In this document: in pieces, positions 52,122 through 60,544 of the stretch
Numbering within the stretch: the stretch's first letter is position 1
Layout: each line of letters opens with the position of its first letter
Origin: Anaerococcus murdochii
GTDB taxonomy: Bacteria > Bacillota > Clostridia > Tissierellales > Peptoniphilaceae
DNA length: 64,000 nucleotides
Reading direction: 5' to 3'
Assembly: GCF_019957155.1 (NCBI RefSeq)
Contig: NZ_JAIPME010000002.1
Span: 1,886,001 to 1,950,000 of the forward strand
Made by a program: the position numbers and the translations under genes
Notes under the pieces: generated by a model
Told to the model about the DNA's origin: nothing
Databases searched by the model: none
Seen by the model: only the letters and a program-made list of their open reading frames with translations

Positions 52122-52700
52122 CTAAGATTCCCCTTTTTCCGTTTCAAGTTTAATTAAAACTTCTGTATGGGGTAAATATTTTATATCAGCCAAAACATTA
52201 TCATAAGGTCCCCACTTTTCCTTTTCTCTATCGTATGTTTCTCCATTAATATCAAAGATTTTTATCTCGCCATTTTTTGTATATCCAATCAAATGATACT
52301 TTACAGAATATTCATTGTTATAATCTCCCTCAAAGCTTACATAATCTAGCTTTATGGATTTTGGATTGTCAAGATATTCCAAATCTAGTATTGGTGCTTT
52401 TAATAAAAGATAAATACCCAGAATAGAAAAGACAAGACAAATCCACCAAATAATACTTGCTCGATCCCTCTCCCTAAAAAAATAGGTCGCAAAAAGTGTT
52501 GTACAAATAATCAAACTAATAAAAACTCGTAAAATGGCGTCACATATTAATCCTATTAAGCCCTCTCGATAGTAGCCATCAGCATTTTTTAAGATAAGAT
52601 AAAAAGAAATTATCCCAATTACTCCAAGTATTATTAAGATAATTATAAAGATAATTATAAGGACAATCCTTCTTATTTCCAAATATTTCCTACGATTCAT
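52122..52700 (-). CDS. Uncharacterised membrane protein, 192 residues
   Basis: Three hydrophobic segments in the first half (about 10-35, 46-70 and 82-102) and a soluble C-terminal domain (IKLDYVSFEGDYNNEYSVKYHLIGYTKNGEIKIFDINGE) of beta type. RBS AGGAGA. Downstream of the CPBP protease gene in the same direction. Not recognised. Confidence 0.65.
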   Translation of the reverse strand: MNRRKYLEIRRIVLIIIFIIILIILGVIGIISFYLILKNADGYYREGLIGLICDAILRVFISLIICTTLFATYFFRERDRASIIWWICLVFSILGIYLLLKAPILDLEYLDNPKSIKLDYVSFEGDYNNEYSVKYHLIGYTKNGEIKIFDINGETYDREKEKWGPYDNVLADIKYLPHTEVLIKLETEKGES

Positions 52701-52732
52701 CTATATCTCCTGTATTATAAAATATTTTAGTT

Positions 52733-53446
52733 TTAATCCAAATCATCCTTCTTATCTAATTTCAATAAATATAAACAATAGAAAATAGCCACTATAATTG
52801 TAAGAATAATATAGATCCATTTTGTCACTTGGTTTTCTACACCAAATTTTGAAAAAGCATTTATTAGGCTATGGGCGATAATACAAGGAAATAGGCTGTT
52901 CCTTTTATAAAAAATAATAACCAAAATAAATCCCCAAGCAATGGCAAAAATTATTTGAACTAGGGTTTCTAGACTTGCTTGACCTGCAAAAAGATTAACA
53001 ATATGACCAAGACCGAAAGTTATGCCAACTATAACTATAGCTTTTTTAGGCCCACTTTTTTCTTGCAAAGCCTTGAAAAGAAATCCACGAAAAATAATTT
53101 CCTCAATATAAGCAATAAGTATCATAGATAACACTGCCCATAGCTGTGAAAGTCCAGTATAAGATAAGCTAAATCCACCCCATAGATTCCCCGTTGCAAG
53201 AATCCAGACTGGAAGAAAATATAGATATCTTTTTGAATTTTTTGGATACTTATCTAAACCATATTTCTCAACCAGCTTATATTTCTTGATAAAAGTTGTA
53301 ATTATAATAGATAACACAAGAAGAAATAAAAACATAAAGATACTAGCATCCCCAAATTTCCCCATAATTGGTGCAGCCAGCAAACAATAAATAAGGATCC
53401 AGAAAAGTGCAAAATTAAGCTCGTTTTTTTGATAAAGTTTATACAT
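52733..53446 (-). CDS. CPBP-family intramembrane metalloprotease
   Basis: A protein of 237 residues with about seven hydrophobic segments. Motif 1 is EEIIFRGFLFKAL, motif 2 FGLGHIVNLF and motif 3 AHSLINAF; Glu and His residues bind the metal. These Abi/CAAX-type proteases cleave peptides in the membrane and are often linked to bacteriocin immunity, but no bacteriocin gene is visible here. Confidence 0.88.
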   Translation of the reverse strand: MYKLYQKNELNFALFWILIYCLLAAPIMGKFGDASIFMFLFLLVLSIIITTFIKKYKLVEKYGLDKYPKNSKRYLYFLPVWILATGNLWGGFSLSYTGLSQLWAVLSMILIAYIEEIIFRGFLFKALQEKSGPKKAIVIVGITFGLGHIVNLFAGQASLETLVQIIFAIAWGFILVIIFYKRNSLFPCIIAHSLINAFSKFGVENQVTKWIYIILTIIVAIFYCLYLLKLDKKDDLD

Positions 53447-53582
53447 CGGCTTCCCCTAATTTTTTAAATATATGTTGAGTCTTAGTGTTATTTTCACTAT
53501 ACTTAGCAAAAATACTGGAGCTAGTTTGTATAAAAAATTTTACAAATTAAATAAAATTATTTATTGAATTTAAATATAAATA

Positions 53583-53627
53583 TTAAAAAAATACACCCCA
53601 AAATCAAATTTAGATTAGGAATGTATT
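53583..53627 (-). terminator. Terminator of the 300-residue membrane protein gene
   Basis: AATACATTCC and GGGGTGTATT form a 10-bp stem with two G-U pairs, followed by T7 on the minus strand. Confidence 0.7.
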
Positions 53628-53666
53628 GAAAACTATATTAAATTTAATATTCACATATTATTTTTA

Positions 53667-54569
53667 TTATTTTTCCTTTTCTATATTAATAAGGGCAAGA
53701 AATATAGTTAGGGCGAACAAGAATATGGCGAATATACCATAAATCGGTATAGCTTGTACTATGCCTAGTTTTATTAATCCACCTATACAGTAGGCATAGA
53801 TAGCAAACCAGAATATTATCAATGTCCAATCTTTATTCTTTGCCAACCTAATTTTTTCTCGATTTCTCATTAACTCGGCTAATAATTTTATAAAAATAAA
53901 TGTCCGTAAAAGACAAAATGCAATGCAGGAGAACCATTCATCACTTATTTTATCTAGGAAAAGGGCAAGATAAGAACAGATTCCTACAAAAATCACTCCA
54001 CCAGATCCGATTAAAAGTGACTTGCCTAGATTTATTTTTGACTTGTTATTTTTCTTTTCCCAACTTTTTAAGGTCATGTAGACTATGAATGGGACTTCAA
54101 ACATATAGCCCAGGAAATTGACCCAAATTACTGACATAAACATATGGTGGTTGATTGCTAGATTTATTTCTCGACCGTCCCAGACCCAGAATCCACCGTC
54201 TAACCTAATCGCAACAACGTCCAGCAGCAGATCCATGCTTACTATTAGCCAACCAGCGAATAGGGCTGTCATTAATTTATTAAAATGAAATTTTCTCGCA
54301 ATTCTTAGGGCACATACTGTTATCCCACCCCACATGAGTCCTCCAAAAAATGGAAATTGATAGGGCCTGAAGCCTATGCTTATGAAAAAATCGTCGCTGT
54401 AATGGTAAATATCAGTTAGCCTTACAGCCAAAAGTTCCAAGGAAAATCCTGCCAAGGCGCCTGATATCAAGAGTCCCAATTCCATATAATTTTTAGATTT
54501 ATAAATGTCTACAACCAGTAATATGACTATAAAATAACAAATCAGCTCAAAACTATTTATCCAATTCAT
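53667..54569 (-). CDS. Polytopic membrane protein, 300 residues
   Basis: About eight hydrophobic segments. The stretch PFFGGLMWGGITVCALRIA, then SMDLLLDVVAIRLDGGFWVWDG is reminiscent of the carotenoid-biosynthesis CruF/DUF422 type (Asp-rich helix followed by G-x-W-x-W), although no other carotenoid gene is present and I would not assign a reaction. RBS AAGGGAAG. Upstream gene is a DMT transporter in the same direction. Confidence 0.6.
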   Translation of the reverse strand: MNWINSFELICYFIVILLVVDIYKSKNYMELGLLISGALAGFSLELLAVRLTDIYHYSDDFFISIGFRPYQFPFFGGLMWGGITVCALRIARKFHFNKLMTALFAGWLIVSMDLLLDVVAIRLDGGFWVWDGREINLAINHHMFMSVIWVNFLGYMFEVPFIVYMTLKSWEKKNNKSKINLGKSLLIGSGGVIFVGICSYLALFLDKISDEWFSCIAFCLLRTFIFIKLLAELMRNREKIRLAKNKDWTLIIFWFAIYAYCIGGLIKLGIVQAIPIYGIFAIFLFALTIFLALINIEKEK

Positions 54570-54588
54570 TTTAACTTCCCTTATTTAA

Positions 54589-55656
54589 TTAATTATGGTC
54601 TAAAATATGTTCTTTGCTTAAAAGAAAATCTCTGTGCTCATGCCTATGTCTTCCATTCTTTATAAAGTGTTCGTGATCGTGAGCGTGGCTTATCTTATGG
54701 GTATGGATTCTTCCATTATGAAAATGTACTATTAAATGGTTATGGGTATGGTTGTGGTGTTTTGCCATGGTGTCTTTGACTACAAAAATTGTCCCAACAA
54801 TCATGAGGCTAAGTCCAATAAAATACATAGGGGTTAATTTTTCGCCATTGATCAGAAAGGACAATAAGGCTCCTATAAAAGGTGCCACTGCATAATAAGC
54901 ACTGGTTTTGGCAGCTCCCAAATCTCTTTGGGCTCTTATATAAAGAAAAATACTAAGTCCATAAGCCACAAAACCTAAAAGCATTACCAAAATAATATAT
55001 TTTATAGGCGGGAATTTCTCTCCAATAAAAAGACCAATTAGAAGAGAGCCTCCTCCCGAAAATATTCCCTTTAGTAAAACAATTTGATAGGTAGACTTAT
55101 CTGCAATTTTTCTAGTGCAGTTGTTTTCTAATCCCCAGGATGATGTAGCGAGAATTACAAAAATAGATCCAATAGAAAACTTAAAGCTATCAGCTCCTTC
55201 AAAGGATAATAAAATACATGATGAGCTAATAAAACCTATAGCTATCCAAAGTCTTGCTGAAACTTTTTCCTTAAATATAAATAAGGCTATAAGGGTTGTC
55301 GCTACAATTTCAAAATTGCCCAATAAAGATGCGTTTGATGCTGTCCCATACTCGATTCCTAGCATGAGAAATATCGGTGCCACAATGTCTAGGACTATCA
55401 TGCCTAGGCTGTAAGGCAAGTCTTCCCTTCCTAGTCTAGTATTTTTATTTTCGTCCTTATAGTGAAATAAATATATTATTCCAACCCCTAGGCCAGCACC
55501 TAGGTATAAGAATCCCGCCATGAATGTAGGCCCAACATTATCAAGTAGGACTTTTGAAAATGGTGTGCTTATGGCATAAAATATTGCTGCTAATAGGGCG
55601 AGTAAGATTGGCCATAGTTTACTTTCTCTATTTACAATATTATTTTTTTCTAGCAT
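54589..55656 (-). CDS. EamA/DMT transporter with His-rich C-terminal tail
   Basis: Ten hydrophobic segments in two EamA repeats (PFSKVLLDNVGPTFMAGFLYLGAG; LGAAKTSAYYAVAPFIGALLS). The roughly 60 residues after residue 295 contain about 18 His, as KHHNHTHNHLIVHFHNG, THKISHAHDHEHF and RHRHEHRD. Most DMT exporters lack such a tail. The His pattern would bind Zn2+, Ni2+ or Co2+, so a role in metal export or sensing is suggested, but the main substrate remains unknown. Confidence 0.85.
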   Translation of the reverse strand: MLEKNNIVNRESKLWPILLALLAAIFYAISTPFSKVLLDNVGPTFMAGFLYLGAGLGVGIIYLFHYKDENKNTRLGREDLPYSLGMIVLDIVAPIFLMLGIEYGTASNASLLGNFEIVATTLIALFIFKEKVSARLWIAIGFISSSCILLSFEGADSFKFSIGSIFVILATSSWGLENNCTRKIADKSTYQIVLLKGIFSGGGSLLIGLFIGEKFPPIKYIILVMLLGFVAYGLSIFLYIRAQRDLGAAKTSAYYAVAPFIGALLSFLINGEKLTPMYFIGLSLMIVGTIFVVKDTMAKHHNHTHNHLIVHFHNGRIHTHKISHAHDHEHFIKNGRHRHEHRDFLLSKEHILDHN

Positions 55657-55742
55657 GTAAATAATCCCCCATTTTCTTGAAAATATACTAGTATCACTAA
55701 ATATTTTACCTTTTTAGAAAAAATAGGGGATTTTTTATTTAC

Positions 55743-56054
55743 TTATTTATCAAAATGATTTTCGTAGTTTGAAATCAAGAGCCTAAGTCTTTGAACTTCG
55801 TCTTTTAAAAGATCCCTTCCTACATCTGTAATGATGTAGTGTTTACCTTTTTGGTCCGCTTCGACCCTTTTTATCAAATTATTTTCTAGAAATTGGGCAA
55901 GGAGAGCATAGAGTGTGCCAGGTGCTAGGGATACCCTGCCCTTAGTTATCTCCTCTACCCATGATGTGATTTCTGCCCCATTTCTCACTTCTCCCAGGGC
56001 TAAGAGAGTGAAATACATTGGTTCTGTTAAGGTTTGAAATTGATCTCTTGCCAT
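55743..56054 (-). CDS. PadR-family transcriptional regulator
   Basis: A winged-helix regulator of 103 residues: EPMYFTLLALGEVRNGAEITSWVEEITKGRVSLAPGTLYALLAQFLENNLIKRV, then YIITDVGRDLLKDEVQRLRLLI as the dimerisation helix. The start overlaps the stop of the DUF2812 gene by one base (TAATG). It probably represses the two-gene operon at the palindromes near 57314-57364. Confidence 0.92.
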   Translation of the reverse strand: MARDQFQTLTEPMYFTLLALGEVRNGAEITSWVEEITKGRVSLAPGTLYALLAQFLENNLIKRVEADQKGKHYIITDVGRDLLKDEVQRLRLLISNYENHFDK

Positions 56055-57298
56055 TATTTTGCCTCGAGTATCTTTTCTATATCTTTTGTGACTTTTTCAT
56101 CATAGATATTTCCATCAACTTCTAAAACTGTATTTCCATTTAAAATCAAATAGGAATCCTCATCAGCAAGGCTGTAAGTTTTATCATAAGTAAAATCTTT
56201 TGAAAGATCTTTTACAAATTCTGCCCTATATGGATGGTTTTTAGCATTTTTAAGAATTCTATCAAATAAATCTTCCGCAAGCCCTTCAGAATTTACAACA
56301 GTTTTTCTTATATCAAGGTCATGAGATTTTGCTCTAAAATCTTCACAGCTTTCCGCCAAGAAACTTGTAGATTCTTTCCTTACAGAAAAACCAGCTATTT
56401 CTTTTGTTTGTAAGTCATCTTTTAATGCAAGCTTACCAAGCATACCAAAATTAGATACGCTAAAAACTATAAACATTATTACTGGTATTAAGGCAAATAG
56501 AAATTTTTTCTGTCCTTTTTGTGCATCCATAAGTTTTACTTTTTTAATAAAATAAGAGATAAGAATAGCCATAAAAATTATAGGAATCACGGAAATAAGT
56601 ATTGTTAGCCCATAACCCATTCCTAGCTGATTTATTACTAATGCAATCCAAGACAAAATTACTAACACTATTGATAATACAGGTAGCAAAGCTTGTAACT
56701 TTCCTATTCCCAACCTAGAAAATTTCAAATTTTTTATTGATTGTACTTTCTTATTTCTCTTCTTAAAACTTATATAATCTCCCAAAGATAAGAGTGATAA
56801 TATGAGAAATAAACTAACAGCTGGTGCCATAAAAAATGGAAAATTAGAGTAATATATTTCACTTGATCTTAAACGAGCAATGCTGGATAGAGCCATAAAG
56901 CCAAAAACAAGAAGATTCAAGCTTATTGTAATTAATTCTCCCTTGATACCTTTATTTAAAATCTCAATTTCGTAAGAATCATCATTATAGAGTGAATTTG
57001 ATCCATTCTCATCAACCTGATATAGGTTCATATTAAAGCTTCTGTCAACAATATGCCAACCATATTCTTCTGCCATCTGGTCATAGTCTTTGAGTTCTTC
57101 CTTAGAAAACTTAACATACCAAGTCTCGTTAGGAGCAATTGTAAATTGATATTTTATATCTGCTGGATCACATTTTTTAAACTTATGAATAAAAGGCAAA
57201 ACAATTTTTTCTATTTGCCAACCTTCCCTAGCCATTTCTTCGTACCATTGTGCCATAGGTCCGAAATTAGTATAGGATAAAAATCTAAACTTAAGCAT
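56054..57298 (-). CDS. DUF2812 membrane protein, PadR partner
   Basis: A protein of 414 residues. The N-terminal DUF2812 domain (FRFLSYTNFGPMAQWYEEMAREGWQIEKI, KFKKCDPADIKYQF) is followed by about five transmembrane segments and an extracellular C-terminal domain. DUF2812 genes typically pair with PadR regulators. First gene of the operon; RBS AAGGAGG. Function unknown. Confidence 0.9.
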   Translation of the reverse strand: MLKFRFLSYTNFGPMAQWYEEMAREGWQIEKIVLPFIHKFKKCDPADIKYQFTIAPNETWYVKFSKEELKDYDQMAEEYGWHIVDRSFNMNLYQVDENGSNSLYNDDSYEIEILNKGIKGELITISLNLLVFGFMALSSIARLRSSEIYYSNFPFFMAPAVSLFLILSLLSLGDYISFKKRNKKVQSIKNLKFSRLGIGKLQALLPVLSIVLVILSWIALVINQLGMGYGLTILISVIPIIFMAILISYFIKKVKLMDAQKGQKKFLFALIPVIMFIVFSVSNFGMLGKLALKDDLQTKEIAGFSVRKESTSFLAESCEDFRAKSHDLDIRKTVVNSEGLAEDLFDRILKNAKNHPYRAEFVKDLSKDFTYDKTYSLADEDSYLILNGNTVLEVDGNIYDEKVTKDIEKILEAK

Positions 57299-57313
57299 CT
57301 TCTACCTCCTTTT

Positions 57314-57372
57314 AAATATCGATTCTCGATATTTGTTGATTTAATTATATATCGATAATCGATACTTGTCAA
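57314..57372 (-). promoter_or_regulatory. DUF2812/padR promoter with two palindromic operators
   Basis: A consensus promoter TTGACA (57367-57372), 17 bp, TATAAT (57344-57349). Between the two boxes lies the perfect 7-1-7 palindrome TATCGAT-A-ATCGATA (57350-57364), filling the spacer. A second perfect palindrome, AAATATCGA-TTC-TCGATATTT (57314-57334), lies just past the start. Both share the TATCGAt core, so one regulator (PadR) likely binds both. Confidence 0.8.
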
Positions 57373-57454
57373 TAAAATTTAAAAATTTCATTTAAAAAAC
57401 CACCTAATTTTGTCTTTATAAGCCTAATTAGGTGGTTAATCATATTAAAAAATT

Positions 57455-57847
57455 TTAATATTTTTTCTCATAGTGTCTACTGACAAAAAAGGTTATAAGA
57501 GGGAAAGATAAAATTCCTATTGCTAAAATAGTTGCTGGTAAATAAGCCTTTGTAGAAAAACAAATCACGGCTACTAGACCCATGATAAGCATGAGAATAG
57601 GAGTCATTGCTGCATTTACCTTATCTCTAATTTTCTCATTTCTCTCATCATTTACATTTATTCTATAGAATGGATCATCCTCCATCTTCTTGTTATGACC
57701 TAGGCTAACACTAGAAATAGTCACACTTATTGTAAAAATAAAAGGCAATATCTTATTTAAAATTTCATCATCCTTAAAAATAAATAAAGCCACCAAACTT
57801 ATAAAACCAATCACATATCCTATATACCAAATTTTCTTATTTTTCAT
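57455..57847 (-). CDS. Small membrane protein paired with XRE regulator
   Basis: About 130 residues starting MKNKKIWYIGYVIGF at ATG 57847, with GGAG 7 bases upstream; it begins inside the end of the XRE gene. Four hydrophobic segments (about 6-22, 31-47, 84-102 and 104-122) around a central loop with MEDDPFYRINVNDERNEKIRDK, the DUF2178-like pattern. Second member of a YozG-type regulator/membrane protein pair; function unknown. Confidence 0.75.
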   Translation of the reverse strand: MKNKKIWYIGYVIGFISLVALFIFKDDEILNKILPFIFTISVTISSVSLGHNKKMEDDPFYRINVNDERNEKIRDKVNAAMTPILMLIMGLVAVICFSTKAYLPATILAIGILSFPLITFFVSRHYEKKY

Positions 57848-58049
57848 CGTCATTCTCCTCCTCATATATAAAAATATCTTCAATTGTCATTTCAAAATAT
57901 CTTGCTATCTTAAACGCCAAAATAATTGACGGGTTGTACCTACCATTTTCTAGAGAGCCCACAGTTTGCCTTGATACTTCAAGAATTTTTGCCAGTTCTT
58001 CCTGGGTAATTCCTCTTTCCTTGCGAATTTCCTCCAACCTATTTTTCAA
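57837..58049 (-). CDS. XRE-family helix-turn-helix regulator, 70 residues
   Basis: LKNRLEEIRKERGITQEELAKILEVSRQTVGSLENGRYNPSIILAFKIARYF is a complete HTH_3 domain of the YozG type. I chose TTG at 58049, 8 bases after GGAGG; a TTG at 58064 would overlap the RBS. Translation is coupled to the membrane protein gene. Probably autoregulated through the palindrome upstream. Confidence 0.9.
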   Translation of the reverse strand: MKNRLEEIRKERGITQEELAKILEVSRQTVGSLENGRYNPSIILAFKIARYFEMTIEDIFIYEEENDDEK

Positions 58050-58062
58050 ATAATCCACCTCC

Positions 58063-58115
58063 AAATGTTAAGCTAGCTTTACATTTATTATAATAGGATT
58101 TTAAACTTATGTCAA
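58063..58115 (-). promoter_or_regulatory. XRE operon promoter with palindromic operator
   Basis: TTGACA (58110-58115), 17 bp, TATAAT (58087-58092). Directly after the -10 box lies a 24-bp palindrome with arms AAATGTTAAGCT and AGCTTTACATTT (58063-58086, one mismatched pair), covering the start site. Confidence 0.8.
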
Positions 58116-58177
58116 GTAAACTTTCCATTTTTATATAAAAAATAAATCCAGCTATTACCTTAAAAGTCACACCGGAT

Positions 58178-58441
58178 TTATAACTCAATTATTCTTCTTT
58201 TTCGCTGGCAAGACCACTGCCCGTTTTCAAGATCAAATTCTCCAACCCAAAGGATATCAAGTATTCCACAAAGAAGCCCACTGGAAATAGCCAATAAATA
58301 ATCAAACTTGTCTGCATTACTAGATAAGAGATCAAGCTTGCTATCCACATCAAAAATTATTTCATCAAAATAAAACTCTTCATTTTCCGAAAAATTTTCA
58401 TAGGGTGTGATTTTATATTCTATATCTAAATTATTATTCAT
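58178..58441 (-). CDS. Uncharacterised protein, 87 residues, possibly an N-terminal fragment
   Basis: The segment LDLLSSNADKFDYLLAISSGLLCGILDILWVGEFDLENG resembles the start of much longer mobile-element proteins (FDYxLAxSSGxLxGxxDxxxVG), here cut short with a basic end CQRKRRIIEL. It is read either as a short intact gene or as a truncated remnant. RBS GAGGA at long spacing. Confidence 0.45.
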   Translation of the reverse strand: MNNNLDIEYKITPYENFSENEEFYFDEIIFDVDSKLDLLSSNADKFDYLLAISSGLLCGILDILWVGEFDLENGQWSCQRKRRIIEL

Positions 58442-58712
58442 ATCGTATCAATTCCTCACTTGATTACTAAAAACTATATTTGTCTATATTATTTTATCAA
58501 TAAAAGTATACCTAAACAACTATCAAATAATCTTTCTCTATAAAATTATAAAAGCACCCAATCCTTTGAGTGCTTCTATAGATTCTATTCAATTTTAATT
58601 TATTAACATTCTAGAAAACTTTCATGGAGGATTTTCTTTGATTTTTCATAGCTTATCCCTTCATACTTTGTAATTTAGAAATCAATTAAATTATCAGTAC
58701 TAAAAGCGTCTA
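58442..58712. other. Intergenic stretch with a weak hairpin and possible coding trace
   Basis: A hairpin AAGCACTC/GGGTGCTT followed by TTAT on the minus strand lies near 58551-58577. Between it and the lipoprotein stop, one minus-strand frame reads GLIDAFSTDNLIDF, stop, ITKYEGISYEKSKKILHES, which looks like a small degraded coding trace. Nothing else seen. Confidence 0.35.
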
Positions 58713-60227
58713 TCAACCCACACCCATTATAAATTTCATTCTTTCATAAATTGCGTATGGATAAGCGCCTTTTTGTACCACCTTATCCCAATCAAGGATT
58801 TTTTCAGCGTTTGTAACTCCTTCTGGAACAATCAAAGAGCCGTCCTTTAAGCTAATTGAAGGTGAAAATTCCAAGACATCGTCCCTATACCTTATAGTAA
58901 TTTTCCCGTTTGGTCCAATATCACTTATATTTTGACAAATAAAAGTTGTTCCGCTACAAGCATTATTATCCAAGTATGGATTTTCAACTTCTTTTAGCTT
59001 TCCATCCTCGGTAATTTCTAATTCTTTAAGGGAAACAGAAGCATTTTTGTACTTAGGTATAACTAAATAACAATCTTGGCCATTTAGATATGGCATATCT
59101 CCACCTTCACTTTGTTTAATGGCGACCAGCATATCAGGCTCCTCAAAATCATAATAAAAAGCATCTAAGTAGGCTTGTAATTTACCTAAACTATCTTTTA
59201 GACTTTGATCATCAAAAGCTCCTCCAAGATAAAGAATAAAAGCTTTGTTATTTTCATCATTAGGGTCAATTCCTAGTTCTCTTGCTATCCTCAAATATTG
59301 ATCAGAAATTGGATTATCGTCAAATTTATCTAACCTTAGTTTTAAAGTTAAAGGTGCCTGTCCCATGTCCGCACTTTCAAAACCAGTGAAAACAAAATTA
59401 GGAATCCCCAATTCGTTAATATAAATTTGTCTATTTTTATAATCATAATTATCCCAAAGGTCATTAAGGATAAGGCCTGTTAAATTGCTAGGATTGCTTG
59501 TGTAAGATAAATCCGTGATATCCCTACAATAAATTTTAGTAAACAAGTCTCTATCTTCCCTCAAACTATTTTCCACAATTCCCAAAACTTGTTCCTTGTC
59601 CACACCAAAGTTTTTCATAACCTCATAATCATCAATAAAGTTTCCATCAGGAAGAGAAAAATTATATACAAGATAATTTGTAGACTCTCCATTCCAAATA
59701 TCGTAATTTTCAATCATCACACTTAGAATATTCTCATCTTGATAAACAGAAAAAGATGCACGGATTCCAATATCAGAGCCTTCCATATTATCCTTATTAT
59801 CTTCATATGTATTTTTGATTTTCCCTACCAAACTATCAATCTCTTTATTAGCTATCTTCACATCAGGAGAATCCAGAAGTATCCTAGGGATATGGATTCC
59901 AAAGCCGTAGCATTTTGCAGAATCAATATACTTTTCATCAAATAAGTCATTCCAAACCTCCCTATCCTCAACATAGGAAGACACAGATCCAATCTTCGCA
60001 CCTTTAAGAGGCTTCAAATTTTCTATTTGATTTGAACTTATCTTATTAGAATCATATTCCGCAATATTTGCCTTATCAGTCTTTTCTTTATTCCCTTTTT
60101 CTTTGCCAGGATTTTCATGGGCTACATTATCCTTCTCAACTTCAGGAAAATCTTTCTGACCTTGGCACCCAACAAGAAAAACCGCCGTAATTAATAAAAC
60201 AGCTAAGCATTTAAAAGATTTGTTCAT
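58713..60227 (-). CDS. Uncharacterised lipoprotein, 504 residues
   Basis: Starts at ATG 60227 (MNKSFKCLAVLLITAVFLVGCQ) with TTTGGAGGA upstream. Lipobox LVGC, then a charged linker (DFPEVEKDNVAHENPGKEKG). The large extracellular part has no motif I recognise; it is mixed alpha/beta with repeated strand segments (SVYQDENILSVMIENYDIWNG, YLVYNFSLPDGNF). It resembles DUF3298/DUF4163-type lipoproteins only loosely. Ends with YAIYERMKFIMGVG. Confidence 0.75.
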   Translation of the reverse strand: MNKSFKCLAVLLITAVFLVGCQGQKDFPEVEKDNVAHENPGKEKGNKEKTDKANIAEYDSNKISSNQIENLKPLKGAKIGSVSSYVEDREVWNDLFDEKYIDSAKCYGFGIHIPRILLDSPDVKIANKEIDSLVGKIKNTYEDNKDNMEGSDIGIRASFSVYQDENILSVMIENYDIWNGESTNYLVYNFSLPDGNFIDDYEVMKNFGVDKEQVLGIVENSLREDRDLFTKIYCRDITDLSYTSNPSNLTGLILNDLWDNYDYKNRQIYINELGIPNFVFTGFESADMGQAPLTLKLRLDKFDDNPISDQYLRIARELGIDPNDENNKAFILYLGGAFDDQSLKDSLGKLQAYLDAFYYDFEEPDMLVAIKQSEGGDMPYLNGQDCYLVIPKYKNASVSLKELEITEDGKLKEVENPYLDNNACSGTTFICQNISDIGPNGKITIRYRDDVLEFSPSISLKDGSLIVPEGVTNAEKILDWDKVVQKGAYPYAIYERMKFIMGVG

Positions 60228-60544
60228 AATATCCTCCAAATAAAAAATCAATTAGCTTTAAGTAGTCAACATTTTAATAAAAAACTCCAGAAGACATTTT
60301 CCTTAACTTATTTATACCCATTTAAGAATGAATAAGAATAAAAAATAAGATTTTCAGAATAAATTCAAACCTAAAAGTCTTATTAAATACTTATTTTATA
60401 TTATAAATATAAGCAATATCCTCTATATGAGAAAGTAATCACTAAGTTCATCAAGATAATCAATATTCATCCTGAAATCTGAACTATAAACTATCAATTT
60501 AATGATAACTCTCCATCCTATGATATAAGCTTCTAGCTCATCAT
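60228..60544. other. Gap without recognised gene
   Basis: 317 bases, AT-rich. Near 60430-60540 one minus-strand frame without a start codon reads DELEAYIIGWRVIIKLIVY...MNIDYLDELSDYF, possibly a remnant. No clear promoter or terminator motif seen. Confidence 0.3.
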
